DNA of 34,164 nt from Limisoma sp963590405. GTDB taxonomy: Bacteria; Bacteroidota; Bacteroidia; Bacteroidales; Muribaculaceae. The notes beneath the pieces were generated by a model. That model worked only from the letters and a program-made list of their open reading frames with translations. It did no database searches and was not told the origin of the DNA. Where the stretch lies: positions 1 through 34,164 of the forward strand of contig CAVAPE010000017.1 in the NCBI GenBank assembly GCA_963590405.1, given 5' to 3'. How positions within the stretch are numbered: position 1 is the stretch's first letter; each line of letters begins with the position of its first letter. The translations under genes were made by a program, and so were the position numbers. Positions 23,369-31,672 of the stretch are shown in pieces.

Positions 23369-24166
23369 TTATCTCGTTGCCGACACTATCAGCGTGGCTA
23401 CGGTGGTGAGCAATGATGCTATGGAAATCCACATTCCTATTGATTTCATACTGTTCTCGTTGAGGTTCGACTGTCCGGCGCGCACCTTGTTGGGTTGCAC
23501 GTAGACCACATCGTTCTGCTTCAGGTAGTAGGCGGGGGAGTTGAACAAATCCGTCGACTTCAGGTCGAGGCGGTAGACGGTGCGCTGGTTGTTTTCTTCG
23601 CGGATTACATAGACGTTGTCGCGAAGGCCGTAGATGGTGAGGTCGCCCGCCATTGAGATGGCTTCGAGCACGGTCACTTTGTCGCCGCTTACGCTGTACG
23701 AGCCTGGGGTCTTGACTTCGCCGAGCACCGAGATTTTGAAGTTGCGGAACTCCACAGTCACGACCATGTCCTTGAGGAGGTCGCGGCTCTTCAGTTCCGA
23801 CTTGATTTTCTCCTGCACTTCCCAACGGGTCATGCCAGCCACCTTCAACTTGCCGAGCACCGGCATGTTGATTTCGCCGTTTTCGTCCACGGCGTAGCCC
23901 AGTGTCTGCTGCGAGCCGCTTCTCGACATGATTTCCGAGTTTGTCTGATACGACACCACGGGGAGGTTGAACATCGCCGCCAGTTCGGGATCTTTGCAGT
24001 TGACCATGATTGTCAAGATGTCCTTTGGCTGGATGGTGATGCCCTTGCTTGCCGAGATGGTCTCGTTCTTGCTGAGGTCGAGGTTCTGCAGATATGCCAC
24101 CTCTTTCGTCGAATTACATCCGACGAGCATCAGTAGAGTGAAAATCAGTATACAAAATCTTTGCAT
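23369..24166 (-). CDS. Polysaccharide export outer-membrane lipoprotein (Wza/BexD-like), second locus
   Basis: 265 residues from ATG 24166; the frame is open upstream to 24247, but the later start gives a proper lipoprotein signal (MQRFCILIFTLLMLVGC, lipid on Cys17). The export domain (about 40-135) contains IQPKDILTIMV and GYAVDENGEINMPVLGKL; the SLBB-like part starts at GEVKTPGSY (about 149). A C-terminal hydrophobic helix (WISIASLLTTVATLIV) completes the Wza-like layout. First gene of the operon that continues with kinase, phosphatase and epimerase. Confidence 0.9.
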   Translation of the reverse strand: MQRFCILIFTLLMLVGCNSTKEVAYLQNLDLSKNETISASKGITIQPKDILTIMVNCKDPELAAMFNLPVVSYQTNSEIMSRSGSQQTLGYAVDENGEINMPVLGKLKVAGMTRWEVQEKIKSELKSRDLLKDMVVTVEFRNFKISVLGEVKTPGSYSVSGDKVTVLEAISMAGDLTIYGLRDNVYVIREENNQRTVYRLDLKSTDLFNSPAYYLKQNDVVYVQPNKVRAGQSNLNENSMKSIGMWISIASLLTTVATLIVSATR

Positions 24167-24283
24167 ATTTGTTTGGCGGCTATCCCGCTGTCTTTCAGTT
24201 TGTCTTATGGTAAAAGGAGCGGACCGTACAATATCCGTTGTGTGCATAGTGTAGCCTCATATCCCTTTACGTTATTCAATTTG

Positions 24284-24314
24284 CAAAGATAATTGTTTGA
24301 TTTCTTTTCACAAA
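24284..24314 (-). promoter_or_regulatory. Promoter of the second exopolysaccharide operon
   Basis: Minus-strand TTTG (24311-24314), a 19-nt spacer and TATCTTTG (24284-24291) match the consensus. Transcription should start near 24277, leaving a leader of about 110 nt before the lipoprotein ATG, long for this window. Confidence 0.75.
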
Positions 24315-24604
24315 AAATTATAACAACTTTGTGCTAAAGCAAATTTCCGGCCGTCGCCGCCTATGGGGCACGCCCAGCAACAAGTCGGCGCGGTTTGTGT
24401 TGTCGCTTACAGCGCGTTTTCAATTGTAGCCATATCCCCAAGCGCCGCCAGGGGCAAACCAAAACCCCGTATGCGGCAGGAGAAGGAAAGCGCCGCCAGG
24501 CGCAGAATAGGCTGAAAGCCTTATGCTCCCATAGCACTAAGTTTGCAGAGTAATTGGTTGGGGCTTGTCCCATCGCTAAATTTGCATTGCGCCGACATAA
24601 GAAT
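24315..24604. other. Intergenic region with repeat debris
   Basis: No gene is supported. It holds two copies of AGCGCCGCCAGG (about 24450 and 24490), a truncated copy of the palindromic element (24509-24535) and a CTAAGTTTGCA segment also found near 4610. It looks like a site where several repeat elements have decayed. Confidence 0.6.
24509..24535. repeat. Truncated half copy of the palindromic element
   Basis: AGGCTGAAAGCCTTA (24509-24523) is followed by TGCTCCCATAGC, matching the left terminus of the full elements up to the CCATAGC block; the rest is missing. Confidence 0.75.
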
Positions 24605-24796
24605 AGGCTGAAAGCCTTAAACGACCATAGCCCAGGGCAACGCCCTGGGTGTAAGTGTGTTAACCAAAACGCCCTGTAAGGGCAACACTAAAACGGCAAC
24701 GTTGAAGATTTGTATTGCCCTTACAGGGCGCAAACGCGCAACCATTTGTTACCCAGGGCGTTGCCCTGGGCTATGGTGGTGTAAGGCTTTCAGCCT
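24605..24796. repeat. Nested palindromic repeat element, copy 2 (192 bp)
   Basis: The same A-B-C-spacer-C'-B'-A' layout as copy 1: termini AGGCTGAAAGCCTTA (24605-24619) and its reverse complement (24782-24796), CCCAGGGC/GCCCTGGG arms and GCCCTGTAAGGGC arms. The spacer between the C arms differs from copy 1 almost completely while the arms are nearly identical. Confidence 0.85.
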
Positions 24797-24884
24797 AACC
24801 ACATGTCGCCGTTTTGCGAATTATTTTTGGCAATATTGCCATTTTTTGTTCGTAAAATGCGAGGGAGGTGGCGCTGGTGGGCGC

Positions 24885-24918
24885 AAAAAAAGCGTGGCAG
24901 GGGATGCCACGCTTTTTT
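24885..24918 (-). terminator. Terminator of the T9SS-cargo operon
   Basis: AAAAAAGCGTGGCA (24886-24899) pairs with TGCCACGCTTTTTT (24905-24918). On the minus strand it lies 45 nt after the stop at 24964 and ends in a T run; it could work in both directions. Confidence 0.85.
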
Positions 24919-24963
24919 GTACTGGGTGCTTTTTGCACTATGGGGTGCTTTGCACTTGGGTGC

Positions 24964-26928
24964 TTAGAGCACTACTTTTGTTGCTTTGCCTTCGGTTACT
25001 ACGACGTAGACGCCGCGGGCGAGGGTTGCGGCGGCGGTGCCGGAGTAGACCTTCTGTCCGGTGAGGGTGTAGACTGCAAATTGCTTGCCGCCTTCCACGC
25101 TGATTGTGCCGTTGGCAGCAATCACTTTCGCGCTGTCAGCGCTTACGGTGCTTACGGCTGATGTCGAGCCCTGGTCGGGAGTGAAGAATTGCACTGCGAG
25201 TTCGGAGTTGCCCTTGCCATCTTTCAGCACGTAGTTGAGGTGGAACGCCAACTGTTTCGAGCGGTCGGCGATCGCATTCGTGGTGGTTGCGGTGAACACA
25301 TTGGTGCTGGTTTGCGTGAACGATGGGGATTCAACGCCGTGCAGGATGAACTGTGCGTTGTCGATGAGGTCGCCGTCGCTTGCCACTGTCACCGTTGCTG
25401 TGATGGTGTTGTCCTTGTTCACAGCGATGAGGATGTTGCCGTCGGGGGCAAAGGTGTTGTTGTCGTTGTGCTTTGTCCAGTTCTCTGTTTTGAACCAGAT
25501 GCGGGTGTAGAGCACGTCAAGATCCTGTTCTGCTTCGGTGGTGAACTCGAGCGGCATTGTCTTCTCGCATTTGTTGCCAGCGAGGTCCTCCAAGGCGAAG
25601 ACAAGATTGTAGGTGGTCGATGCCTTGAGCCCTGTTACTGTTATTGTCTGTTCGCCAGAGGTTGCCGTAATCTGCTTGGAGATGGTCACGAAGTCGTTGT
25701 CGCCGGTAATGGTAAGGAGAGCCTTGCCTGAGTCGTCGTAAACATTGAAAACGAGGTCGACAGAGCGGTCGGTCACATTCTTCGCTTCAGGGTACTGGTT
25801 GAATTCCGGAGCCTTTGTGTCCTCGTCGATAGGATCGTTGGAGGCACCTACTTTATACTGTGCGGCGAGGATTTTAGTGCGTGACTTTCCGTCGGATGTG
25901 TTGATGAGGAAGTACAGTTGACCGAATATCTGATCCTGAGCCAATGTTTTGCTGCCAATCAGTTCGCTCACGTTGATGCTGTATTCGTTGGTGTTGCCAG
26001 TGGCTTCCATTACGCCTTCTATTGAGCCGTCTATATATCCGCAGAATTTGATCGTAGCACCTTCTGGCAGTTCTTCGTCCAGACGAGCAGTAATGACAAC
26101 CTCGTCGTAGCCGCTATAGGTTTCAGCCTTCCAGTTGAGTTTCGGCGTGAAGTTGTTGGCGACTTCTTCCCATTCAGAAGAGTAGAACACCCCATAATAG
26201 GTTGCTACTATGGTCGGAGTGGCAGAAGTTTTGAACTCCAAAACTTTGGTTATACTCATATTGCCCGAAGCATCCTTCACGCGGATGTGGTAGCGGTAGT
26301 TGGTGCTTGGGGTGAGGCCCTTCAGAGTGATTGTAGTCTCTTTCTCGGAATAACCTGTTGCCGTGACGGTCGACTCGTCAGGGAAATCGCTGTCGTCGCA
26401 CACCTCGAAGGTCAACGGCGTGGTTGATTCGTCTCTGGCGATGGCTGTGATTTTAGCCGTGGTTGATGTCACCTTTACCGTAGGGTCGCTGTCCCATACC
26501 GGCACATCCGTGTCGGTGGTGTTGCTCTCGCCGACAGTGTATTTGAAGTTAGCCCGTGAAGCGGCGCTGGGGTATTCCATATAGAAGAAGGCATTGTTCA
26601 TTTCTGTGCCCTCTTCGTAGGTGCTTGCTGAGGTTATTGTGTAGTGGAGGTTATTGCCATCCACCATGCTCATCTGCTCAAAAGTGCCTTTGTCTTCAAA
26701 GTTAACCTTTATAACAGCGCCGGTTTTGTATTCCGACAATGTACAATCCACTACCAGATGCTTGTCGGACTGGTAGGTGATTGTATATTCAATTGTGGGT
26801 GCCCATGTTTCGGCCCCCACAACGTAGTCGCTTTCGGTAATTGTGCCAGAATAGACTTGCGCGCTGGCGAGCGAGGCGGTCATTGAAGCCACGACCGCCA
26901 GTATTGCTGATATTAAACGTCGTTTCAT
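24964..26928 (-). CDS. Large secreted modular protein with Fn3-like repeats and T9SS-like tail
   Basis: 654 residues. Signal peptide about 1-23 (ending ASLASA). The body alternates three related beta modules of about 110 residues (about 25-135, 240-360 and 475-585) with two Fn3-like domains (about 140-235, containing LKGLTPSTNYRYHIRVKDASG, and about 375-470, containing TGLKASTTYNLVFALEDLAG). The C-terminal 60 residues (FAVYTLTGQKVYSG..ARGVYVVVTEGKATKVVL) fit the type A sorting domain of T9SS cargo. No catalytic motif was recognised. Last gene of a three-gene operon, 12 nt after the previous stop. It is probably displayed on the cell surface or released, possibly binding a glycan. Confidence 0.82.
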   Translation of the reverse strand: MKRRLISAILAVVASMTASLASAQVYSGTITESDYVVGAETWAPTIEYTITYQSDKHLVVDCTLSEYKTGAVIKVNFEDKGTFEQMSMVDGNNLHYTITSASTYEEGTEMNNAFFYMEYPSAASRANFKYTVGESNTTDTDVPVWDSDPTVKVTSTTAKITAIARDESTTPLTFEVCDDSDFPDESTVTATGYSEKETTITLKGLTPSTNYRYHIRVKDASGNMSITKVLEFKTSATPTIVATYYGVFYSSEWEEVANNFTPKLNWKAETYSGYDEVVITARLDEELPEGATIKFCGYIDGSIEGVMEATGNTNEYSINVSELIGSKTLAQDQIFGQLYFLINTSDGKSRTKILAAQYKVGASNDPIDEDTKAPEFNQYPEAKNVTDRSVDLVFNVYDDSGKALLTITGDNDFVTISKQITATSGEQTITVTGLKASTTYNLVFALEDLAGNKCEKTMPLEFTTEAEQDLDVLYTRIWFKTENWTKHNDNNTFAPDGNILIAVNKDNTITATVTVASDGDLIDNAQFILHGVESPSFTQTSTNVFTATTTNAIADRSKQLAFHLNYVLKDGKGNSELAVQFFTPDQGSTSAVSTVSADSAKVIAANGTISVEGGKQFAVYTLTGQKVYSGTAAATLARGVYVVVTEGKATKVVL

Positions 26929-26940
26929 TGTTTTAGACTG

Positions 26941-28455
26941 TTAGTGTTTTGCAAATTTGATAGTATTGTTGCCTTGGCGGGCGATGTAGATGCCAGCAGC
27001 AAGGTTGGCTGTAGAAACTTCGGTTGCGTTGGTGTTGATAACCACCTGTCCGAGAGTGTTGTAAACCACGATGCGGCCTTCGCCGGCAGCGCGGATGATG
27101 CCGTTGGCGTAGGTCAAGCCGTCGTTGGCGCTGATGGCGCTCACGCTGCTGTCGTCAAGTTGTGAGAAGTAGATGTTGTCGATAAATACAGTTGCAGTAG
27201 AAGTCGGCTCAGCAACCAGTTTGATTTGGTAGATGTTGGCGAGGTTGATGCCTGTGTACTCGTTGAGGTCGACAACGAAGGTGTTCCATTCGTTTTGCTT
27301 TACATTCTTGCAAGCAATCAGTTGCTCGCCGCCCCAAATCGGGGTGATGGAGAAAGCAGTTGCGTTAGGCGACCAGAAGTCGATGTGGAGATACTTCATG
27401 TCGGAAGCGTCGAAAGCAGGCACGTTGTTGTTGAGTTCGAGGCCGAGGTAGTTGAAGTTGTCGCAAACCATGGCTTGGTCGTCGTCAGCCAAATTTACGT
27501 AGGAAACCTTTGTGGACTGACCCCATCCGCCGATATTGAATGTAGTGGCAGGGGTGTAGGCATCGCTGTAGATTGAAATCACCTTTGAAGCATTGACGGT
27601 CGGCTTTTTCGCTGGAGAAGGAAGAGCCTTGGTTGTTGCTGTTACTTTCACTGTTTCGGCGCAAATGTTATTGTCGGCGTCCATTGCAGAGATAGTAAAG
27701 TTGTAGGTAGTGTTGTTCTTGAGCCCAGTGATGTCGATGGGTGTAGCAGTGGCAGATGCTCCGCCCTTTTGTACGGATACGCCATTGTCGGCATCTGTCA
27801 CCGAGAACGTTACAGCACCACTATTGTCGGTGGCTTGGCATGTGAGTTGCACCGAAGTGTAGGACGTTGAAACGAGCGATGCCGAAAGGTCGGTCGGCGC
27901 TTCAGTGTCGGCGGTGGTGTCGGTGCTGTAGAAATACACGTTGTCGATCCAGAAGGTTTGGAGTGGCGCATCGCTAAACTTGATTTGATATACGTTGGCG
28001 AGGTTTGCACCGCCGTCGGCATACGGCTTTGTGTCAAGGTCTATGCTTGTCCATTCGCCGGCTTTGACTGTAACTGTCTGATCGACCTCTGTGGCTCCAG
28101 TGATAGGCCATACGCGGATGGTGAATTCCTTATCGGAATAGAAGTCAATGTGGAGTTTGTCCTTATTGGCTACATTCTGGCTATCGAACTCCATGCCGAA
28201 ATAACCTCTGTCGGTGGTGACGAATTTAGCCACATTGTCGGAGTCGCCGATTTTCTCAGCGGCATAGGTTGTGCCGCTCTCCCATTCTCCAAAGTTGAAG
28301 CCCGTTGAGTTGTAGGCGTCGCTGAAGATTGAAGTTACTTTGCTTTTTGCCAGTTCGGGAGGAGTTGGCGCAGATGTGGTTGGCGCGGCAAACACGTTGC
28401 CGCAAGCGAGAATTGCGCATGCAGATAGCGCAAGTTTTAAACCCTTAATTTTCAT
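26941..28455 (-). CDS. Secreted protein with two jelly-roll-like modules, Fn3-like domain and T9SS-like tail
   Basis: 504 residues. Signal peptide about 1-23. Two homologous modules (39-177 and 290-431) share I(F/Y)SDAY, FNxGxW, LHIDF(Y/W)S, EWxxxxxDL, NLAN(V/I)YQIK and (W/F)IDN(V/I)YF, a pattern typical of carbohydrate-binding beta-sandwiches that accompany glycoside hydrolases. An Fn3-like domain (185-276) separates them. The tail 440-504 (IVVYNTLGQVVIN, AAGIYIARQGNNTIKFAKH) is a T9SS type A sorting signal. No hydrolase domain is attached, so a binding or structural role is inferred. Middle gene of the operon, 21 nt after the upstream stop. Confidence 0.85.
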   Translation of the reverse strand: MKIKGLKLALSACAILACGNVFAAPTTSAPTPPELAKSKVTSIFSDAYNSTGFNFGEWESGTTYAAEKIGDSDNVAKFVTTDRGYFGMEFDSQNVANKDKLHIDFYSDKEFTIRVWPITGATEVDQTVTVKAGEWTSIDLDTKPYADGGANLANVYQIKFSDAPLQTFWIDNVYFYSTDTTADTEAPTDLSASLVSTSYTSVQLTCQATDNSGAVTFSVTDADNGVSVQKGGASATATPIDITGLKNNTTYNFTISAMDADNNICAETVKVTATTKALPSPAKKPTVNASKVISIYSDAYTPATTFNIGGWGQSTKVSYVNLADDDQAMVCDNFNYLGLELNNNVPAFDASDMKYLHIDFWSPNATAFSITPIWGGEQLIACKNVKQNEWNTFVVDLNEYTGINLANIYQIKLVAEPTSTATVFIDNIYFSQLDDSSVSAISANDGLTYANGIIRAAGEGRIVVYNTLGQVVINTNATEVSTANLAAGIYIARQGNNTIKFAKH

Positions 28456-28476
28456 TGTAGCAATATTTTAAGTTTG

Positions 28477-30450
28477 TTATTTCTTGATGAATTTTATCGT
28501 TGCCGAGCCTTGGCGGGCGATGTAGATGCCCTGCTGCCAGCCTTCGGTAGAAATCACTGTTGCAGACGTGTCGGCAACGGTGCGTCCCATGATGTCGCAC
28601 ACTGTGATGCGGCCTTCGGTGTCGCTCGTGATGCTGCTGCCGTTGTAGCGCAGAGTAGAGGCTTTTTCGGTTGAGGCAATGTGGTCGTCGCCAGTGGAGT
28701 AGAAGTAGATGGCGTCGAAGTCGATAACCGCTCCCACTTCAGCCTTTTCGCTCACGAGTGAGAAGTAGTTCTGTCCCTGTTGCTCGCCGTCCCACACGAG
28801 ACCCTGCGCAGCGAGGTCGCTGTAAGGGCTTTCAATCTCGTGCCATTTGCCGTCGCGTGGCAGCGAGGTGGCGTCGAGTTTCACTGTGGCAGAGCCCAGA
28901 CCTTCGAAGCGCAGTTCGAGAGGCATGGTTGATGTGGTGCGCAGCGCAGCGTGGAAATTGAAATTCTTATACTGGAAGCAAGTCATGTCCTTAGGGCTCG
29001 AATTCATAATGCCGAAGCCGAACCAGTTGTTTGTAATCTTCAGCGAACTGTACTGCGTGCCTTCGAAGGCTTCACCTTCAACTGTGGCATTCTCCGCGGC
29101 GGTGTTTTCCCACACGTAGAGGTTGATGTCGTTGCCGTTGGGGCGCAGGTCGAGCACGTTCTTGCCCTCAGGCACGATGCCGTCTTCAACGGCTACAAGC
29201 ACATAGTCGGCAAGTTTCGACTTGTCCACGTCTGGACGAGGGTCGTCGACTGGCTGAGGCTCGCCGGCCTCGATGGTGATGGCGTCGAACGACAGCAGAT
29301 AGTCTGCCTGCGACTTCTCACTAACCAGCGAGAAATAGTTTTTGCCCGAAACTGGTGCGCTCCAGTCCAGCCCCTGATAGAGGAAGTCGGTCATAGGAAT
29401 TTGCACCACGTGCCAGTTGCCGTCGCGGCGGAACTGGTATTTGCCTTGCAGATAGCACACTGCCGACGTGCCGTTGTTGCCTTCGATTTTCACGAAGAGA
29501 GGCATCAGCGATGTGGTGGCGATGGCAAATCGCAGATAGTAAGGTTGTTTGGTTATTGGCGAAAGGTCGACGGCTGCGTCGCTCACCACGCCGAAGCCAA
29601 ACCACGTGCCGTTGGTGATGTGGAGACAAGAGAACTGTGAGCCCTCAAATGCCTCGAGGTCAGTATTTTCGTAGTTCTCAGCAGTGTTTTCCCACACGTA
29701 GAGGTGGCGCGTAATGTCATCTGGACGGAGGTCGACGAATGCAGGGTCGCCCTCGGTGCCAGTGTGCTCAGAGGCAATCATATAAGTGGTAGGGCGGTCG
29801 GGCGACACCTCGTCGAGGTCGAGACCCGTCCACTGCGTGCCGTCGTCGCGCGTGCCCGAGTGGAAATAAACGTAGTCGAGGTCGATGACCTGACCCGGCG
29901 ACGACTGCTCGCTGATGAGCGTAAAGTAGTTCTTTCCGCTGATTTTTCCTGCCCAAATCAAGCCAGCAGCCTGAAATGCGCTCATAGGGATTTCAACGGC
30001 GTGCCACTGTCCGTCGCGCGGCACATCATAGATGCCCGTAAGGTTCACCTTTGCGCTGCCAGGATAGTTGCCGCCTTCAAGTTTCACGAAGAGCGGGCAG
30101 GTGGCAGTGGTGCGCACTGCAAAGTGGAGCACCATATTTTTGCGGCTGAACACCGACATGTCGATGTCGTCGTCGCTCACGAAGCCGAGTCCAAACCATC
30201 CGCTTGTGAGGTGCAGACGCAGATATTCGCCACCCTCGTAAGGGGTGTCGGTAAGAGTTTCGCCCGTGGCCGTGTTCTCCCAAATATAGAGATGCCGAGT
30301 TGTGTCGTTAGGACGCAAGTCAAGATAAGCGGGGTTGTTGTCGATGCCAGTGTGCTCGGCAGAGACAATAACGAAATCAGGGTCGCTGGCGGTCATTGTT
30401 TGTGCGCCAAGCAACATACCGATAACAAGTGTCGATAGAAAGTTCTTCAT
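28477..30450 (-). CDS. Secreted protein with three ~170-residue repeats and T9SS-like tail
   Basis: 657 residues. Signal peptide about 1-21. Three repeats (about 26-196, 222-394 and 415-585) share LDLRPN, HLY(I/V)WENTA, WFGFG, RDGxWH and NYF(S/T)L(V/I)SE, ending in an IDxDxIYF-type strand; the layout again suggests beta-sandwich modules. The tail 598-657 (ITVCDIMGRTVAD, QQGIYIARQGSATIKFIKK) is T9SS-like and shares IYIARQG..TIKF with the tail of the next protein. I do not recognise the repeat as a named family. First gene of the operon; its promoter region holds a direct repeat. Confidence 0.83.
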   Translation of the reverse strand: MKNFLSTLVIGMLLGAQTMTASDPDFVIVSAEHTGIDNNPAYLDLRPNDTTRHLYIWENTATGETLTDTPYEGGEYLRLHLTSGWFGLGFVSDDDIDMSVFSRKNMVLHFAVRTTATCPLFVKLEGGNYPGSAKVNLTGIYDVPRDGQWHAVEIPMSAFQAAGLIWAGKISGKNYFTLISEQSSPGQVIDLDYVYFHSGTRDDGTQWTGLDLDEVSPDRPTTYMIASEHTGTEGDPAFVDLRPDDITRHLYVWENTAENYENTDLEAFEGSQFSCLHITNGTWFGFGVVSDAAVDLSPITKQPYYLRFAIATTSLMPLFVKIEGNNGTSAVCYLQGKYQFRRDGNWHVVQIPMTDFLYQGLDWSAPVSGKNYFSLVSEKSQADYLLSFDAITIEAGEPQPVDDPRPDVDKSKLADYVLVAVEDGIVPEGKNVLDLRPNGNDINLYVWENTAAENATVEGEAFEGTQYSSLKITNNWFGFGIMNSSPKDMTCFQYKNFNFHAALRTTSTMPLELRFEGLGSATVKLDATSLPRDGKWHEIESPYSDLAAQGLVWDGEQQGQNYFSLVSEKAEVGAVIDFDAIYFYSTGDDHIASTEKASTLRYNGSSITSDTEGRITVCDIMGRTVADTSATVISTEGWQQGIYIARQGSATIKFIKK

Positions 30451-30490
30451 TGTTTGGTAAATTTTAAAGTGGTTTATGTTAGTATCGCTG

Positions 30491-30569
30491 CAAATTTACA
30501 GATTGCCCACGAATTGCGCGCGTGCAATATTACAATAAAAACTCACATACGCTACAACAAAAACTCACA
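30491..30569 (-). promoter_or_regulatory. Promoter -7 box and upstream 22-bp direct repeat of the T9SS-cargo operon
   Basis: TAAATTTG on the minus strand (30491-30498) is an exact -7 box, but no TTTG lies at the -33 distance. Further upstream ACAAYAAAAACTCACA occurs twice in plus-strand reading (30532-30547 and 30554-30569), 22 bp apart, two helical turns. The arrangement resembles an activator-dependent promoter. Confidence 0.55.
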
Positions 30570-30623
30570 GCGTATCTGCTAATGAATTGTATATCAGTAG
30601 TATTAGTGTTTAAGTTTTGTAAA

Positions 30624-30639
30624 TATGTTATACAACATA
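30624..30639. repeat. Perfect 16-bp inverted repeat
   Basis: TATGTT (30624-30629), loop ATAC, AACATA (30634-30639). It lies 17 bp downstream of the neuB-like gene and could be an operator or a weak hairpin. Confidence 0.5.
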
Positions 30640-30655
30640 CTGGCAACCATTGCCT

Positions 30656-31657
30656 TTATAGTTCTATCAACTCGTCGTAGGCAAAATCGCGAGTTGCGGC
30701 GGTGCCTATGACCTTGTCCCACAGCATTGGCGACACGCCGTTGCCCGGGCGCTTCACGGTGATGTTGTCCTCCGTGAGGATTTCGCCCTTGCGGATGTTG
30801 CGCGCTGCCACGATGCTCTTGCGCGCCACGATGATGTTCGGTCGCTCTGAGTCGCTCACATGCTTGTGTCCGTCGCCCAAAGCCTGCTCAATGTTGCGGA
30901 TGGCGTCGACCATAGCCTTAAGTTCCTGCGGCTCAAGCGATGCCTTGTGGTCCGGTCCAGGGAGCGTCTTGTCGAGGGTGAAATGCTTCTCAATCACCTC
31001 TGCACCCATCGCTACGGCAGCAATCGGCACCTCAATGCCCTTGGTGTGGTCAGAATAGCCCACACGCACATGGAGCGAGTCGCGGATGTCGAGCATGGCG
31101 CGCAGGTTGACGTCGGCCATCGGCGTTGGGTATTGGGTGTTGCAGTGCAGCAGGATGATCTGTTCGCGATTCAGTCCGCCGTCCTCAAGCACCTTCATCG
31201 CCGCCTCAATCTCAGGCAGTTCCGACATGCCAGTCGACATTATCACTGGGCGGTGTTTCGCTGCGATTTTGCGCAGATAGGGCAGGTTGGTAATCTCGCC
31301 CGACGGGATTTTGTAGTAGTCCATGTCGAGCGGTTCGAGCACGTCGATCGACACGAGGTCGAACGGGGTGCTCATAAAGCCGATGCCCACGCGGTCGCAG
31401 TATTCCTTCAGTGGTTTGTAGTCGGTGAGCGGCAGGTGGATAGCCTTGCACATCTCCAACTGGCTCTCGCCGTCGCCGGTGGTCTCCTTCTGGTACTCCG
31501 CCTTCGGGGCGAAAGTGGAGATTACGAGTTCCGGCTTAGCGGTTTGGAATTTCACGTAGTCGGCACCTGCGCGCTTGGCTTCGTCGACCATGCGCAGCGC
31601 CATCTCGTAGTTGCCGTTGTGGTTTACTCCGGCTTCGGCTATTATTATGGTATGCAT
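30656..31657 (-). CDS. NeuB/LegI-like nonulosonate synthase
   Basis: 333 residues. The family condenses phosphoenolpyruvate with a six-carbon N-acetyl sugar to make a nine-carbon acid (N-acetylneuraminate, legionaminate or relatives). Family blocks are AEAGVNHNG (7-15), DYVKFQT (33-39), KIPSGEITNLPYL, HCNTQYPTP and GYSDHTKGIEVPIAAVAMGA with EKHFTLDK and GPDHKASLEP. The C-terminal SAF (antifreeze-like) domain covers about 280-333 (IRKGEILTEDNITVKRPG). Context with a LegB-like dehydratase favours a legionaminate-type product over sialic acid. Last gene of a three-gene unit; 15 nt after the ATP-grasp gene. Confidence 0.9.
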   Translation of the reverse strand: MHTIIIAEAGVNHNGNYEMALRMVDEAKRAGADYVKFQTAKPELVISTFAPKAEYQKETTGDGESQLEMCKAIHLPLTDYKPLKEYCDRVGIGFMSTPFDLVSIDVLEPLDMDYYKIPSGEITNLPYLRKIAAKHRPVIMSTGMSELPEIEAAMKVLEDGGLNREQIILLHCNTQYPTPMADVNLRAMLDIRDSLHVRVGYSDHTKGIEVPIAAVAMGAEVIEKHFTLDKTLPGPDHKASLEPQELKAMVDAIRNIEQALGDGHKHVSDSERPNIIVARKSIVAARNIRKGEILTEDNITVKRPGNGVSPMLWDKVIGTAATRDFAYDELIEL

Positions 31658-31672
31658 CTTTTTGCTTGAATT

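Noticed and set aside
20161..24166. Possibility of a defence system based on ATPase plus PHP-domain protein
   Set aside because: The ATPase is a typical membrane BY-kinase and the PHP protein a typical CpsB-type phosphatase; with the export lipoprotein the set is an exopolysaccharide control operon.
24538..24584. TAAGTTTG and TAAATTTG boxes resembling promoter -7 elements
   Set aside because: They lie within repeat debris, lack -33 partners and precede no gene.
24828..24848. Perfect palindrome TGGCAATATTGCCA followed by T6
   Set aside because: It looks like a weak plus-strand terminator, but no plus-strand gene precedes it; the palindrome is AT-centred with almost no loop, so I did not call it.
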